A DNA stretch of 64,000 nucleotides from Polynucleobacter sp. HIN11 (GCF_030297675.1 NZ_AP028142.1:62001-126000); one strand, 5' to 3'; counted from the stretch's first letter, positions 1 to 8,293 are shown. The notes: generated by a model from the letters alone, not told the origin. Program-made: numbers and translations.

Positions 1-438
1 AGTCGTATTGTGAAAGATTTGGCGGCAACTTTAGCTCCTGGGCAGCCGGTTTACATCATTTTGTACGCCACTGCCATTATTTTCTTCTGCTTTTTCTATA
101 CCGCTTTGGTTTTTAACAGCCGCGATACGGCCGACAACTTGAAAAAGAGCGGTGCATTTGTTCCAGGTATTCGTCCGGGCGATCAGACGGCTCGCTACAT
201 CGACAAAATTCTTGTCCGTTTAACTTTGGCCGGCGCAATTTACATGGTATTGGTGTGCCTATTGCCCGAGTTTTTAGTTTTGAAATACAACGTACCTTTC
301 TACTTTGGTGGAACATCGTTGTTAATTATTGTGGTGGTTGCGATGGACTTTATGGCTCAAGTGCAATCATTTGTGATGCAACAGCAGTACGGCTCTCTGA
401 TGAAGAAGGCCAACTTTAAGATGGGACCCACTCTCTAA
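1..438 (+). CDS. secY: Protein translocase subunit SecY, C-terminal part (5' end outside window)
   Basis: The reading frame is open from base 1, so only the last 145 residues of SecY are present. SecY is the channel of the inner-membrane Sec translocon. Visible are the stretch GRSRIVKDLA-like entry (seen as SRIVKDLA), two hydrophobic segments (about residues 17-38 and 75-95, then a further one near 100-117), and the loop IRPGDQTARYID that is typical of the SecY C-terminal cytoplasmic region. The position directly before infA and rpmJ is the classic spc/alpha operon junction. The first GTG at base 10 is internal to the gene and not a start. Confidence 0.96.
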   Translation, partial: SRIVKDLAATLAPGQPVYIILYATAIIFFCFFYTALVFNSRDTADNLKKSGAFVPGIRPGDQTARYIDKILVRLTLAGAIYMVLVCLLPEFLVLKYNVPFYFGGTSLLIIVVVAMDFMAQVQSFVMQQQYGSLMKKANFKMGPTL

Positions 439-439
439 G

Positions 440-658
440 ATGCCTAAAGACGATGTAATTCAGATGGCAGGGGAAATTGTTGAAAACCTCCCCAATGCCA
501 TGTTTAGGGTGAAGTTAGAGAATGGGCATGTAGTTTTAGGTCATATTTCTGGGAAGATGCGGATGCATTACATCCGAATCCTGCCAGGAGACAAGGTAAC
601 TGTGGAAATGACCCCATACGATTTAACGCGCGCAAGAATTATCTTCCGTGCGAAGTAA
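440..658 (+). CDS. infA: Translation initiation factor IF-1
   Basis: The 72-residue protein is a single S1/OB-fold domain that binds the ribosomal A site during initiation. Conserved IF-1 patches are present: GEIVENLPNAMFRVKLENGH, the LGHISGKMR loop and the LTRARIIFR C-terminus. Length matches the family exactly. It starts one base after the secY stop, so translation is probably coupled. Finding infA between secY and rpmJ is usual in betaproteobacteria. Note that it begins MPKDD rather than the more common MAKED, a minor variation. Confidence 0.97.
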   Translation: MPKDDVIQMAGEIVENLPNAMFRVKLENGHVVLGHISGKMRMHYIRILPGDKVTVEMTPYDLTRARIIFRAK

Positions 659-679
659 GGATTATTAAAGAGGTGAATG

Positions 680-796
680 ATGAAAGTATTGGCATCCGTT
701 AAATGTATTTGCCGCAATTGCAAAATCATCAAGCGTAAGCGCGTGGTGCGTGTGATCTGCTCGTCCGATCCACGTCATAAGCAGCGTCAAGGTTAA
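680..796 (+). CDS. rpmJ: 50S ribosomal protein L36
   Basis: A 38-codon gene too short for usual ORF cut-offs. The product begins MKVLASVKCICRNCK and ends DPRHKQRQG. It is the zinc-binding (C+) form of L36, with Cys-x-x-Cys at residues 11/14, Cys27 and His33 as the likely ligands. Two tandem ATG codons (677 and 680) are in frame. The second is preferred because the AGAGG Shine-Dalgarno at 669-673 is better spaced from it and it gives the usual N-terminus. It lies between infA and rpsM as expected. Confidence 0.96.
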   Translation: MKVLASVKCICRNCKIIKRKRVVRVICSSDPRHKQRQG

Positions 797-819
797 TTCG
801 GTTAAGTAGAGGAATTTAT

Positions 820-1185
820 ATGGCACGTATCGCTGGGGTAAATATCCCAAATCATCAACATACTGTGATTGGTTTAACCGCCATTTACGGTATTGGCAAA
901 GCACAAGCTCTTAAGATCTGTGAGAACACGGGTGTTGCAATCGATAAGAAAGTGAAAGATCTTACCGATGCTGAGCTCGAGAAGCTGCGTGATGAAGTGG
1001 GTAAGCGCACCACAGAGGGTGATTTGCGTCGTGAAGTCACCATGAACATTAAACGTTTAATGGACTTGGCTTGCTATCGCGGTATTCGTCATCGCAAGGG
1101 TTTACCGGTGCGTGGCCAGAGAACGAAGACCAATGCCCGTACCCGTAAAGGCCCCCGTAAGGCCGGCGTTGCACTAAAGAAATAA
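820..1185 (+). CDS. rpsM: 30S ribosomal protein S13
   Basis: 121 residues, the usual length. S13 sits in the head of the small subunit and contacts the P-site tRNA and the A-site finger. Family motifs include the start MARIAGVNIP, the IYGIGKAQA helix-hairpin-helix-like element, and the basic C-terminus with RHRKGLPVRGQRTKTNARTR. First gene of the alpha operon block rpsM-rpsK-rpsD-rpoA-rplQ, with an AGAGGAA-type ribosome binding site just upstream. Confidence 0.98.
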   Translation: MARIAGVNIPNHQHTVIGLTAIYGIGKAQALKICENTGVAIDKKVKDLTDAELEKLRDEVGKRTTEGDLRREVTMNIKRLMDLACYRGIRHRKGLPVRGQRTKTNARTRKGPRKAGVALKK

Positions 1186-1197
1186 TTAGGAACTGAT

Positions 1198-1611
1198 ATG
1201 GCAAAAGCACAACAAACCGCCGCAAATGCAAGTGCACAACGCGCTCGTAAGAAGGTTAAAAAGAACGTCGCCGATGGTATCGCACACGTGCATGCATCGT
1301 TTAATAACACCATTGTGACCATTACCGACCGTCAAGGAAACGCCTTGTCGTGGGCAACATCAGGCGGTCAAGGATTTAAGGGTTCACGTAAGTCAACGCC
1401 ATTTGCAGCTCAGGTTGCTGCTGAAGTGGCTGGTAAGGCAGCAATTGAGTGTGGGATTAAGAATTTAGAAGTTCAGATTAAGGGCCCGGGTCCTGGTCGC
1501 GAGTCTGCGGTTCGTGCATTGAACTCGTTAGGGATCAAGATTGTTGAGATCCAGGACGTGACTCCGGTTCCTCACAATGGTTGCCGCCCTCCAAAGCGTC
1601 GCCGTATCTAA
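1198..1611 (+). CDS. rpsK: 30S ribosomal protein S11
   Basis: 137 residues, slightly longer than the E. coli form because of an Ala/Gln-rich basic N-terminus. S11 lies on the platform of the 30S subunit and contacts 16S rRNA near the E site. Diagnostic stretches are NNTIVTITDRQGNALSWAT, the GFKGSRKSTPFAAQ loop and the C-terminal DVTPVPHNGCRPPKRRR. It follows rpsM by 12 bases and is separated from rpsD by an unusually long 115-bp gap. Confidence 0.98.
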   Translation: MAKAQQTAANASAQRARKKVKKNVADGIAHVHASFNNTIVTITDRQGNALSWATSGGQGFKGSRKSTPFAAQVAAEVAGKAAIECGIKNLEVQIKGPGPGRESAVRALNSLGIKIVEIQDVTPVPHNGCRPPKRRRI

Positions 1612-1629
1612 TTTTTGCAGTACCAAGCC

Positions 1630-1708
1630 GCTGGCTTTGCCAGCAATTGTTTAATAAGCCCACCGTTCGTTGGTAGTTACAGCGAACTCACCTCGGTAAC
1701 CATCGAGG
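1630..1708 (+). other. Structured spacer between rpsK and rpsD (two hairpins)
   Basis: The 115-bp gap 1612-1726 holds two inverted repeats. Hairpin 1 is GCTGGC (1630-1635), loop TTT, GCCAGC (1639-1644). Hairpin 2 is CCTCG (1691-1695) paired with CGAGG (1704-1708), ending a few bases before the AAAGGAA ribosome binding site of rpsD. Neither is followed by a T run, so neither is a normal terminator. S4 is the alpha-operon translational repressor in enterobacteria, so this could be a regulatory leader, but that is inference. Confidence 0.4.
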
Positions 1709-1726
1709 CATAGAAAGGAAGAAATC

Positions 1727-2350
1727 GTGGCACGTTATTTAGGCCCCAAAGCCAAACTATCTCGTCGGGAAGGTACCGACTTATTTTTAAAGAGCGCACG
1801 CCGTGCTTTATCGGACAAGTGCAAACTAGACAGCAAACCAGGACAGCACGGTCGCACCTCAGGTGCTCGTACTTCTGACTTCGGTAATCAGTTGCGTGAA
1901 AAGCAAAAGGTGAAGCGGATTTATGGCGTGCTCGAGCGCCAATTCCGTCGCTATTTTGCTGAAGCTGAGCGCCGTAAAGGCAATACTGGTGAGACCTTAT
2001 TGCAACTGCTTGAGTCCCGTTTAGATAATGTGGTTTATCGCATGGGTTTTGGCTCAACTCGCGCTGAAGCGCGTCAGTTGGTATCGCATGCAGCAATTAC
2101 GGTAAATGGCCAAGTGGTCAATATTCCGTCCATGCAGGTTCGTCCCGGCGATGTCATTGCAATTCGTGAGAAGGCAAAGAAGCAAACTCGTATTCAAGAA
2201 GCACTAAATCTTGCTTCGCAAGTTGGTTCAATTAACTGGGTCAGCGTTGATGCAAGCAAGCTCGAGGGAACGTTTAAACAAGTACCAGATCGCGATGAAA
2301 TCAGCGGTGATATCAACGAAAGTTTGATCGTCGAATTGTATTCACGCTAA
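1727..2350 (+). CDS. rpsD: 30S ribosomal protein S4
   Basis: 207 residues, standard for S4. It is a primary 16S-binding protein that nucleates assembly of the 30S body. The start MARYLGPKAKLSRREG, the N-terminal basic domain, and the S4 RNA-binding domain (LESRLDNVVYRMGFGSTRAEARQLV, about residues 98-122) are all recognisable. The initiation codon is GTG? No: reading gives ATG-equivalent 'gtggcacgt', so the start codon used is GTG at 1727, preceded by AAAGGAA. In E. coli S4 represses alpha-operon translation. Confidence 0.97.
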   Translation: MARYLGPKAKLSRREGTDLFLKSARRALSDKCKLDSKPGQHGRTSGARTSDFGNQLREKQKVKRIYGVLERQFRRYFAEAERRKGNTGETLLQLLESRLDNVVYRMGFGSTRAEARQLVSHAAITVNGQVVNIPSMQVRPGDVIAIREKAKKQTRIQEALNLASQVGSINWVSVDASKLEGTFKQVPDRDEISGDINESLIVELYSR

Positions 2351-2378
2351 TACTGCACCTCTTAAGGAAAAGATATCT

Positions 2379-3359
2379 ATGCAAACAAATTTGCTTAAAC
2401 CAAAAATCATTTCTGTTGAAGCACTTGGTGCAAACCAGGCTAAGGTTGTGATGGAGCCATTTGAGCGTGGCTATGGCCACACGCTTGGTAATGCATTACG
2501 TCGTGTTTTGTTGTCTTCCATGGTTGGCTTTGCTCCAACCGAAGTAGCGATTGCAGGCGTTGTTCACGAGTATTCCACCTTGGATGGCGTTCAGGAAGAT
2601 GTTGTTAACCTGCTCCTCAACCTAAAGGGCGTTGTCTTTAAATTGCAATCTCGTGATGAGGTGACGATCAATTTGCGTAAAGAAGGTCCTGGCGTTGTTT
2701 ACGCTAAGGACATTGATCTTCCCCATGATGTTGAAATCATTAATCCAGAGCATGTCATTGCACATTTAGCAGCTGGCGGTAAGCTCGATATGCAGATCAA
2801 GGTTGAAAAGGGTCGTGGATACGTACCAGGCAATATGCGTCAGTATCAAGATGAAGCGACTAAGCTAATCGGCCGTATTGTGTTGGATGCATCATTTAGC
2901 CCAATTAATCGTGTTAGCTATGCGGTTGAGTCTGCTCGTGTTGAGCAACGTACTGATTTAGATCGTTTAGTGATGACCATTGAAACCAATGGCGTGATCT
3001 CTCCTGAAGAGTCGATTCGTCAAGCGGCGAGTATTTTGGTTGACCAGTTGGTCGTGTTTGCCGCCTTAGAGAGCAGCCAAGTGAGCGGTGAGTTGGCTCC
3101 AAGTCGCTCAACCATGGTTGATCCGTTGTTGATGAGACCGGTTGATGATTTAGAGTTGACCGTTCGTTCTGCAAACTGCCTAAAGGCTGAGAACATTTAC
3201 TACATCGGTGATTTGATTCAGCGTACTGAAAATGAATTACTCAAGACGCCTAATTTGGGCCGTAAGTCTTTGAATGAAATCAAGGACGTATTGGCAGCCC
3301 GCGGTTTAAGTCTTGGGATGAAGCTCGACAGCTGGCCTCCAGCGACTCTCGGGCAATAA
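2379..3359 (+). CDS. rpoA: DNA-directed RNA polymerase subunit alpha
   Basis: 326 residues, the normal betaproteobacterial length. The N-terminal domain (about 1-235) directs assembly of RNA polymerase and includes RGYGHTLGNALRRVLLSSM. The C-terminal domain (about 250-315), which binds UP elements and activators, includes ENIYYIGDLIQRTENELLKTPNLGRKSLNEIKDVL, given here in parts: LKAENIYYIGDL and TPNLGRKSLNEIK. It sits between rpsD and rplQ, as in nearly all proteobacteria. Confidence 0.98.
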   Translation: MQTNLLKPKIISVEALGANQAKVVMEPFERGYGHTLGNALRRVLLSSMVGFAPTEVAIAGVVHEYSTLDGVQEDVVNLLLNLKGVVFKLQSRDEVTINLRKEGPGVVYAKDIDLPHDVEIINPEHVIAHLAAGGKLDMQIKVEKGRGYVPGNMRQYQDEATKLIGRIVLDASFSPINRVSYAVESARVEQRTDLDRLVMTIETNGVISPEESIRQAASILVDQLVVFAALESSQVSGELAPSRSTMVDPLLMRPVDDLELTVRSANCLKAENIYYIGDLIQRTENELLKTPNLGRKSLNEIKDVLAARGLSLGMKLDSWPPATLGQ

Positions 3360-3375
3360 TTAGAAAGGAAGCATC

Positions 3376-3774
3376 ATGCGTCATGGTAATGGCTTACGCA
3401 AACTAAATCGCACCTCATCGCATCGTTTGGCGATGTTGCGCAATATGTCCAACTCACTGATCGAGCACGAAGTTATTAAGACAACCCTGCCAAAGGCAAA
3501 AGAATTGCGGATGGTGGTTGAGCCTTTGATTACTTTGGGTAAGAAAGATAATTTAGCGAACCGCCGTTTGGCATTCAATCGTCTGCGCGATCGTGAAATG
3601 GTAAGCAAATTATTTACTGAGCTCGGCCCACGTTATGCAACTCGACCAGGTGGTTATCTCCGTATTCTGAAATTTGGTTTTCGGCACGGTGACAATGCCC
3701 CAATGGCGCTGGTTGAGTTGGTTGACCGCCCTGAAGTTGAAGAGGCGCCTCAACAAGAACCTGCAGCAGCATAA
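3376..3774 (+). CDS. rplQ: 50S ribosomal protein L17
   Basis: 132 residues. The N-terminus MRHGNGLRKLNRTSSHR and the NLANRRLAFNRLRD segment are diagnostic for L17, a protein of the large subunit close to the exit tunnel. The C-terminus is a short acidic/Ala-rich tail as in other Burkholderiales. Last gene of the alpha operon: an intrinsic terminator follows within 20 bases. Confidence 0.98.
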   Translation: MRHGNGLRKLNRTSSHRLAMLRNMSNSLIEHEVIKTTLPKAKELRMVVEPLITLGKKDNLANRRLAFNRLRDREMVSKLFTELGPRYATRPGGYLRILKFGFRHGDNAPMALVELVDRPEVEEAPQQEPAAA

Positions 3775-3793
3775 ATTAGCATCGGGTATAGTT

Positions 3794-3819
3794 AAAGCCA
3801 GGCTTCGGTCTGGCTTTTT
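3794..3819 (+). terminator. Intrinsic terminator of the ribosomal alpha operon
   Basis: Stem AAAGCCAG (3794-3801) pairs with CTGGCTTT (3810-3817). The stem extends through a G-U pair and a C-G pair to a UUCG tetraloop at 3804-3807, and is followed by a T run. It lies 20 bases after the rplQ stop, exactly where transcription of the ribosomal cluster should end. Confidence 0.9.
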
Positions 3820-3850
3820 CATTTAACCCACTGCTTGAGCCATCTTTTGT

Positions 3851-4171
3851 ATGGATTCGATACTGATCGTAACCACGACTTTGCCCACGATGGATGCGGC
3901 TAGATTACTAGGTCAGCAATTAATCGATGAGCGTTTTGCAGCCTGTGTACAAATTCAGGAGGGCGTGCAATCGATCTATCGATGGGATGGAAAGGTTTGC
4001 AATGACACGGAAGTTCTATTAAGTGCTAAAACAGCAACAACTCAATGGAAAGGCATTGAGGCATTTATTAGGGCCAACCACCCTTATCAGTTGCCAGAGA
4101 TCATTGCTTTAAAACCAGCTGAATATTCCCAGGCATATGGGCGCTGGGTAAATGAGGAGACAAAGTCATGA
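3851..4171 (+). CDS. cutA: Divalent-cation tolerance protein CutA
   Basis: 106 residues, the family's usual size. CutA1 proteins form very stable trimers with a PII-like fold and are linked to copper/divalent-metal tolerance; their biochemical role is still uncertain. Recognisable motifs are ILIVTTTLP at the N-terminus, ERFAACVQI with its conserved Cys, SIYRWDGKV, and the HPYQLPEIIALKP segment. The stop overlaps the dsbD start by 4 bases (ATGA), so the two are translationally coupled. The ribosome binding site is poor. Confidence 0.94.
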   Translation: MDSILIVTTTLPTMDAARLLGQQLIDERFAACVQIQEGVQSIYRWDGKVCNDTEVLLSAKTATTQWKGIEAFIRANHPYQLPEIIALKPAEYSQAYGRWVNEETKS

Positions 4172-5850
4172 AGAGAATTCAGTATGGCTTGGTTCAACTC
4201 TTACTGTTTCTACTATCGAGTGTCGCATTCCTTGGTTCAGTAGATGCCAAGGAATTTCTACCTCCCGAAAGGGCATTTATTGTGGAGGCGACATGGCTTG
4301 CCAATACCAATGAAATTGCCATTGAGTACCGACCGGTTTCGGGTTACTACATTTACCAGGAGTCTTTACAGTATCGGTTGTTGATCAATGACAAGCCAAG
4401 CGCTCCCAAGAGCATTCAAATTCCTAAAGGGGTTGAAAAGTTTGATGAGACCTTTGGGAAAAAAATGGAGATTTTTCCAAAACCATTCGAAGTTCTTATT
4501 AGGTTGCCAGAATCTCCACAAAGCGGTATTCGCCTAGAGATTGATTTGCAGGGTTGTGCTGACGGTGGCATTTGTTATCCACCCATGACCTATCAATACT
4601 TCATAGCAGCTCCAGGCGTTCGAGTGGCACCCATCCCTGAAGGTGATGCAGCGCCAATCCGTACTATCGCCACAAACTCAACACCATTTAGCTTCACGGA
4701 TTTATGGAGTGGGCGCGATGATGTCACATCAATTAAAAGCTATTTAGAGAATGCCAAACCGTTTTATCTATTGATCGGATTTTTTATTCTTGGGATTGCG
4801 CTTGCCTTTACGCCTTGCGTATTACCCATGCTCCCGATTTTGAGCAGCATTGTTTTGGGTCGCCAAGATGGCAGCCCAATTAGCAAGACCCGATCGGCTT
4901 ATCTTGCTTTGGCCTACATTTTGGGCATGGCCTTGTTATATGCGCTAGCGGGGGTTTTAACAGCGGCATTAGGAAGCGGCGTACAGCGCGCCTTACAAAG
5001 TCCTATCGCCCTCATTTTGTTTGCTCTCCTTTTATTATTTTTGGCTGGCAGCTTATTTGGTTTATACGAGCTAAAGATGCCCCAAGGATGGCAAACCAAA
5101 GTCGATCAATTGGCCGGGCGACAAAAGGGCGGAAGTATTGTCGGGGCTTTTAGCCTTGGCGCAATTTCAACGCTGGTTGCAAGCCCTTGTATTACAGCAC
5201 CCTTAGCCAGTGTTTTAGGCTTTGTGGCACAAACCGGATCGATGGCGCTTGGTGGGGGCTTACTATTTGTGATGGCCTTAGGGATGGGATTGCCCTTATT
5301 GCTCATCGCATTGGGCGCTAGAAGTTTTTTGCCGCAAACGGGCGCTTGGATGATGTGGTTACAGCGCGCTCTTGGGTTAGTGTTGGTTGCTTTAGCTATT
5401 TGGATTGTGTGGCCAGCAATTTCCGTCGTAACTGGTAACCAAACTCAAACAAGTACTCGTACTGAAAAACGAATTCCTCCAGATTTGGTATTTCAGGTTG
5501 TGCGATCGAGTGAAGAGCTCGAGCGTATTATGCAAAAGGCTAAGGCTGACAATAAACCCGTCATGCTCGATTACTACGCCGATTGGTGTATTTCTTGTAA
5601 AGAGATGGAAGCCATTACCTTTACTAATGCAGAGGTTGGAAAAGTCATGAGTCGTTTCGTACTAATACAAGCCGATGTCACTATCAACAATCCACAAACG
5701 CAAGCGCTTCTGAAACAATTTGGTTTGTATGGCCCCCCCGCAATTTTGTTCTTCAATGGTGCTGGTGAAGAACAAAAATCGTTACGGGTGGTGGGTTTTA
5801 TGACTCCCAGTCGTTTTCTAGAGCGCCTGCAAGAGTTAGGAGCAAAATAA
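4168..5850 (+). CDS. dsbD: Thiol:disulfide interchange protein DsbD
   Basis: 560 residues. DsbD carries electrons from cytoplasmic thioredoxin across the inner membrane to DsbC, CcmG/ResA-like proteins and others. All three redox modules are intact: a signal peptide and N-terminal periplasmic domain with the Cys130/Cys136 pair (CADGGIC); a multi-helix membrane domain with Cys217 (FTPCVLP) and Cys341 (SPCIT); and a C-terminal thioredoxin-like domain with WCISC (Cys474/Cys477). It is coupled to cutA by a 4-base overlap. A partner, DsbC, is encoded at 60106-60822. Its 3' end abuts the convergent hemB with no spacer. Confidence 0.97.
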   Translation: MKRIQYGLVQLLLFLLSSVAFLGSVDAKEFLPPERAFIVEATWLANTNEIAIEYRPVSGYYIYQESLQYRLLINDKPSAPKSIQIPKGVEKFDETFGKKMEIFPKPFEVLIRLPESPQSGIRLEIDLQGCADGGICYPPMTYQYFIAAPGVRVAPIPEGDAAPIRTIATNSTPFSFTDLWSGRDDVTSIKSYLENAKPFYLLIGFFILGIALAFTPCVLPMLPILSSIVLGRQDGSPISKTRSAYLALAYILGMALLYALAGVLTAALGSGVQRALQSPIALILFALLLLFLAGSLFGLYELKMPQGWQTKVDQLAGRQKGGSIVGAFSLGAISTLVASPCITAPLASVLGFVAQTGSMALGGGLLFVMALGMGLPLLLIALGARSFLPQTGAWMMWLQRALGLVLVALAIWIVWPAISVVTGNQTQTSTRTEKRIPPDLVFQVVRSSEELERIMQKAKADNKPVMLDYYADWCISCKEMEAITFTNAEVGKVMSRFVLIQADVTINNPQTQALLKQFGLYGPPAILFFNGAGEEQKSLRVVGFMTPSRFLERLQELGAK

Positions 5851-5852
5851 TC

Positions 5853-6845
5853 TTAGCGCTTGAGATAGCGAGCGGCCTCAAGCGCAAAATAGGTCAAGAT
5901 ACCATCTGCTCCAGCACGTTTAAATCCGAGCAGTGACTCCATCATGACCGCATCATGATCAAGCCAGCCATTTTGGGCAGCAGCTTTGATCATGGCGTAT
6001 TCGCCGCTGACCTGATAGGCATAGGTTGGGTAACCGAAGGCTTCTTTGATGCGATAGACGATATCGAGGTAGGGCATGCCGGGCTTTACCATCACCAAGT
6101 CAGCACCCTCGCTAATATCTAAGCCAACTTCGCGGATGGCTTCATCGCCGTTAGCAGGATCCATTTGGTAGGTCTTTTTATCCGCCTTGCCAAGATTGCT
6201 CGCTGATCCAACGGCATCCCGAAAGGGGCCATAAAACGACGAGGCGTATTTGGCCGCATAAGCCATGATGCGCGTATGAATTAATCCTTGATTTTCAAGG
6301 GCAGAACGAATCGCTCCAATTCGGCCATCCATCATGTCGGATGGGGCAACTATGTCTACACCTGCTTGGGCATGGCAGAGCGCCTGCTTAATGAGGATCG
6401 TGACAGTTTCATCATTCAAAATCCGATGCTGTTCATCGAGCACACCATCTTGACCATGACTGGTATAGGGATCAAGCGCAATATCGGTCATGATGCCAAG
6501 GGTGGGAAAGCGTTTTTTGAGCTCCATCACTGCGCTTGGAACAAGGCCCTTTGGATTAAATGCTTCAGCACCGTCGTTGCTCTTTAGTGATGCATCGATT
6601 ACAGGAAAGAGTGCCATTACTGGGATGCCAAGGGCTACGCATTCTTCAGCCACATGAAACAGGCGATCAAGCGACATGCGCTCAATACCCGGCATTGAGT
6701 TGACCGCTTGGGTTTGATTACTTCCAGGTAGTAAGAAAACGGGATAGATTAGATCGTCAACCCTTAGATGATTTTCTTGAACGAGACGACGTGACCAATC
6801 ATCACGGCGCATCCGACGGGGGCGATAGGCAGGATATTGAGACAT
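5853..6845 (-). CDS. hemB: Delta-aminolevulinic acid dehydratase (porphobilinogen synthase)
   Basis: 330 residues. HemB condenses two 5-aminolevulinate molecules to porphobilinogen in haem synthesis. The two Schiff-base lysines lie in YQMDPAN-flanking and VKPGMPYLDI regions (lysine in MVKPGMPY is clear). The usual zinc-binding cysteine cluster is replaced by the metal-site variant DPYTSHGQDG, typical of enzymes that use magnesium and lack the catalytic zinc. The start MSQYPAYRPRRMRRDDWSR is the canonical N-terminus. It is convergent with dsbD and is followed upstream by engB on the same strand. Confidence 0.97.
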   Translation of the reverse strand: MSQYPAYRPRRMRRDDWSRRLVQENHLRVDDLIYPVFLLPGSNQTQAVNSMPGIERMSLDRLFHVAEECVALGIPVMALFPVIDASLKSNDGAEAFNPKGLVPSAVMELKKRFPTLGIMTDIALDPYTSHGQDGVLDEQHRILNDETVTILIKQALCHAQAGVDIVAPSDMMDGRIGAIRSALENQGLIHTRIMAYAAKYASSFYGPFRDAVGSASNLGKADKKTYQMDPANGDEAIREVGLDISEGADLVMVKPGMPYLDIVYRIKEAFGYPTYAYQVSGEYAMIKAAAQNGWLDHDAVMMESLLGFKRAGADGILTYFALEAARYLKR

Positions 6846-6871
6846 GCAAATACTCTCTAATCAGGATAGGG

Positions 6872-7495
6872 TTAGGCGATGTTGCGCTCTGGAAAAAGCC
6901 ATTGTTGAATAAGTGTATCGCTTTCCGAAAGACCGACCCGTTTTGTGCTGGAGAACAGTTGAGCTGTAATCTCTGCAGGGGCAAATTGCTTAATTTGTTC
7001 TGAGATGGCTTGCAACAGGGCGCGGTTTTCGGAGAAAGTTTGTTTGTCTGACTTGCTTAACAAAATGTGGATAGGTTTTTGGGTCACACTAAACCAGGCA
7101 ATCATTTGTTCATCAAGTTCTGTTAAACCCCGTCGTGCATCCACAATTAAGATCAAACCAACCAAATTTTTACGGGTTTGCAAGTAGCGGCTTAAGATCT
7201 CGTTCCAGTGGGAGCGGGTTGCCTCACCAACTGCGGCATAGCCATAGCCTGGCAAGTCGACTAAATAGGCTAGTAGCTCATCCTTGGCATAGATCCCAAA
7301 ATAGTTGATGTGCTGGGTTCGACCCGGAGTTTTGCTCGCAAAAGCCAGGCGCTTTTGATTGCATAAGATATTGATTGCACTGGATTTTCCGGCATTGGAG
7401 CGACCCGCAAAGGCGATCTCAGGAAGCTCACCCTGGGGAAGCGTTTGGAGCTCATTGACCGTGGTAAAAAAGCGGGCTTGGTGCAGTTTAGACAT
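6872..7495 (-). CDS. engB: Ribosome biogenesis GTP-binding protein EngB/YsxC
   Basis: 207 residues with a single TRAFAC-class GTPase domain. G1 is GRSNAGKSS (about residues 31-39), G3 is DLPGYG, and G4 appears as SKSDK. YsxC is an essential GTPase for assembly of the large ribosomal subunit. It lies directly upstream of hemB and divergent from the cytochrome c gene. Reading the minus strand, TACAAT lies about 13 bases before the ATG and could serve as its -10 element. Confidence 0.95.
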   Translation of the reverse strand: MSKLHQARFFTTVNELQTLPQGELPEIAFAGRSNAGKSSAINILCNQKRLAFASKTPGRTQHINYFGIYAKDELLAYLVDLPGYGYAAVGEATRSHWNEILSRYLQTRKNLVGLILIVDARRGLTELDEQMIAWFSVTQKPIHILLSKSDKQTFSENRALLQAISEQIKQFAPAEITAQLFSSTKRVGLSESDTLIQQWLFPERNIA

Positions 7496-7562
7496 GAATG
7501 GAAGCTATTGTAAAATCACATGAATTTCGTTTGAACATTTCAAAGTAGGCTAGGTACCCATA

Positions 7563-8276
7563 ATGCGCTATAGCAGCAAATTCTCCAAATTAAATATCTC
7601 TGCCCTGATGGCTGTTTTAGTTGGTGGTTTTATATCGTTCGCTCATGCAGCTGAGCCTGCAAAAGCTGACGCTCCAACAATGACTACTAGTGCACCAACT
7701 CCAGCAGTGATCAAGGCAGATGCTGCTGCAGGAGATGTTCTTTATAACAATGGCGACCCTAAGCGTGGAATCGTTTCTTGTGTCGGTTGCCATGGCCCAA
7801 ATGGAAATAGTGGGGTTGCGTCATGGCCTAAATTGGCTGCCCAGCATACGGCTTACACAGTGAAGCAACTTAAGAATTACAAAGATGGCACCCGGATGAA
7901 TCCTGTCATGATGGGAATGGTCGCAACTTTGACCGATCAAGATATGCTCAACTTGGCTGCGTATCTCAATAAACAAGAGCTGAAGTTGGGTACTGCGCAA
8001 AACAAAGACACCATTGCATTGGGACAACGGATTTATCGTGCAGGTATTGCTGAGAAAGGTATTCCAGCATGCTCAGGCTGCCATAGTCCGAATGGCGCTG
8101 GTATTCCTGCTCAGTACCCTCGTTTAAGTGGTCAATGGGCAGATTACTCGATCTCACAATTGATTGCATTTAGAGAGGGTACGCGCAAGAACAGTGTGCA
8201 AATGAGCACGATTGCTACCAAGATGTCTGACGCTGAAATGAAAGCCGTCTCGGATTACATGGCTGGGTTGCGTTAA
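7563..8276 (+). CDS. Dihaem cytochrome c (c4 type)
   Basis: 237 residues: an N-terminal signal peptide (cleavage near residue 29-30, FAHA|AEP), an Ala/Pro/Thr-rich linker, then two similar cytochrome c domains. Haem attachment sites are CVGCH at residues 73-77 and CSGCH at 170-174. The repeated LAAQHTAY/LSGQWADY elements and distal Met-containing NPVMMGMV/NSVQMSTI segments support a c4-type fold. Such proteins are periplasmic electron carriers from bc1 to terminal oxidases. The engB-cytochrome c divergence is a known neighbourhood in gamma- and betaproteobacteria. Confidence 0.93.
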   Translation: MRYSSKFSKLNISALMAVLVGGFISFAHAAEPAKADAPTMTTSAPTPAVIKADAAAGDVLYNNGDPKRGIVSCVGCHGPNGNSGVASWPKLAAQHTAYTVKQLKNYKDGTRMNPVMMGMVATLTDQDMLNLAAYLNKQELKLGTAQNKDTIALGQRIYRAGIAEKGIPACSGCHSPNGAGIPAQYPRLSGQWADYSISQLIAFREGTRKNSVQMSTIATKMSDAEMKAVSDYMAGLR

Positions 8277-8293
8277 TCGAATATTTCGATTAA
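8273..8293. terminator. Perfect inverted repeat between convergent cytochrome c and lysA genes
   Basis: TTAATCGAA (8273-8281), spacer TAT, TTCGATTAA (8285-8293). It fills the whole gap between the two convergent stop codons and even includes the cytochrome c TAA. It is symmetric, so it would form the same hairpin in both transcripts. AT-rich ends supply short U tracts, so a weak bidirectional terminator is plausible. Confidence 0.45.

Noticed and set aside
1677..2096. 139-residue open frame antisense to rpsD
   Set aside because: Complementary to a highly conserved ribosomal protein gene; composition is typical of an antisense shadow.
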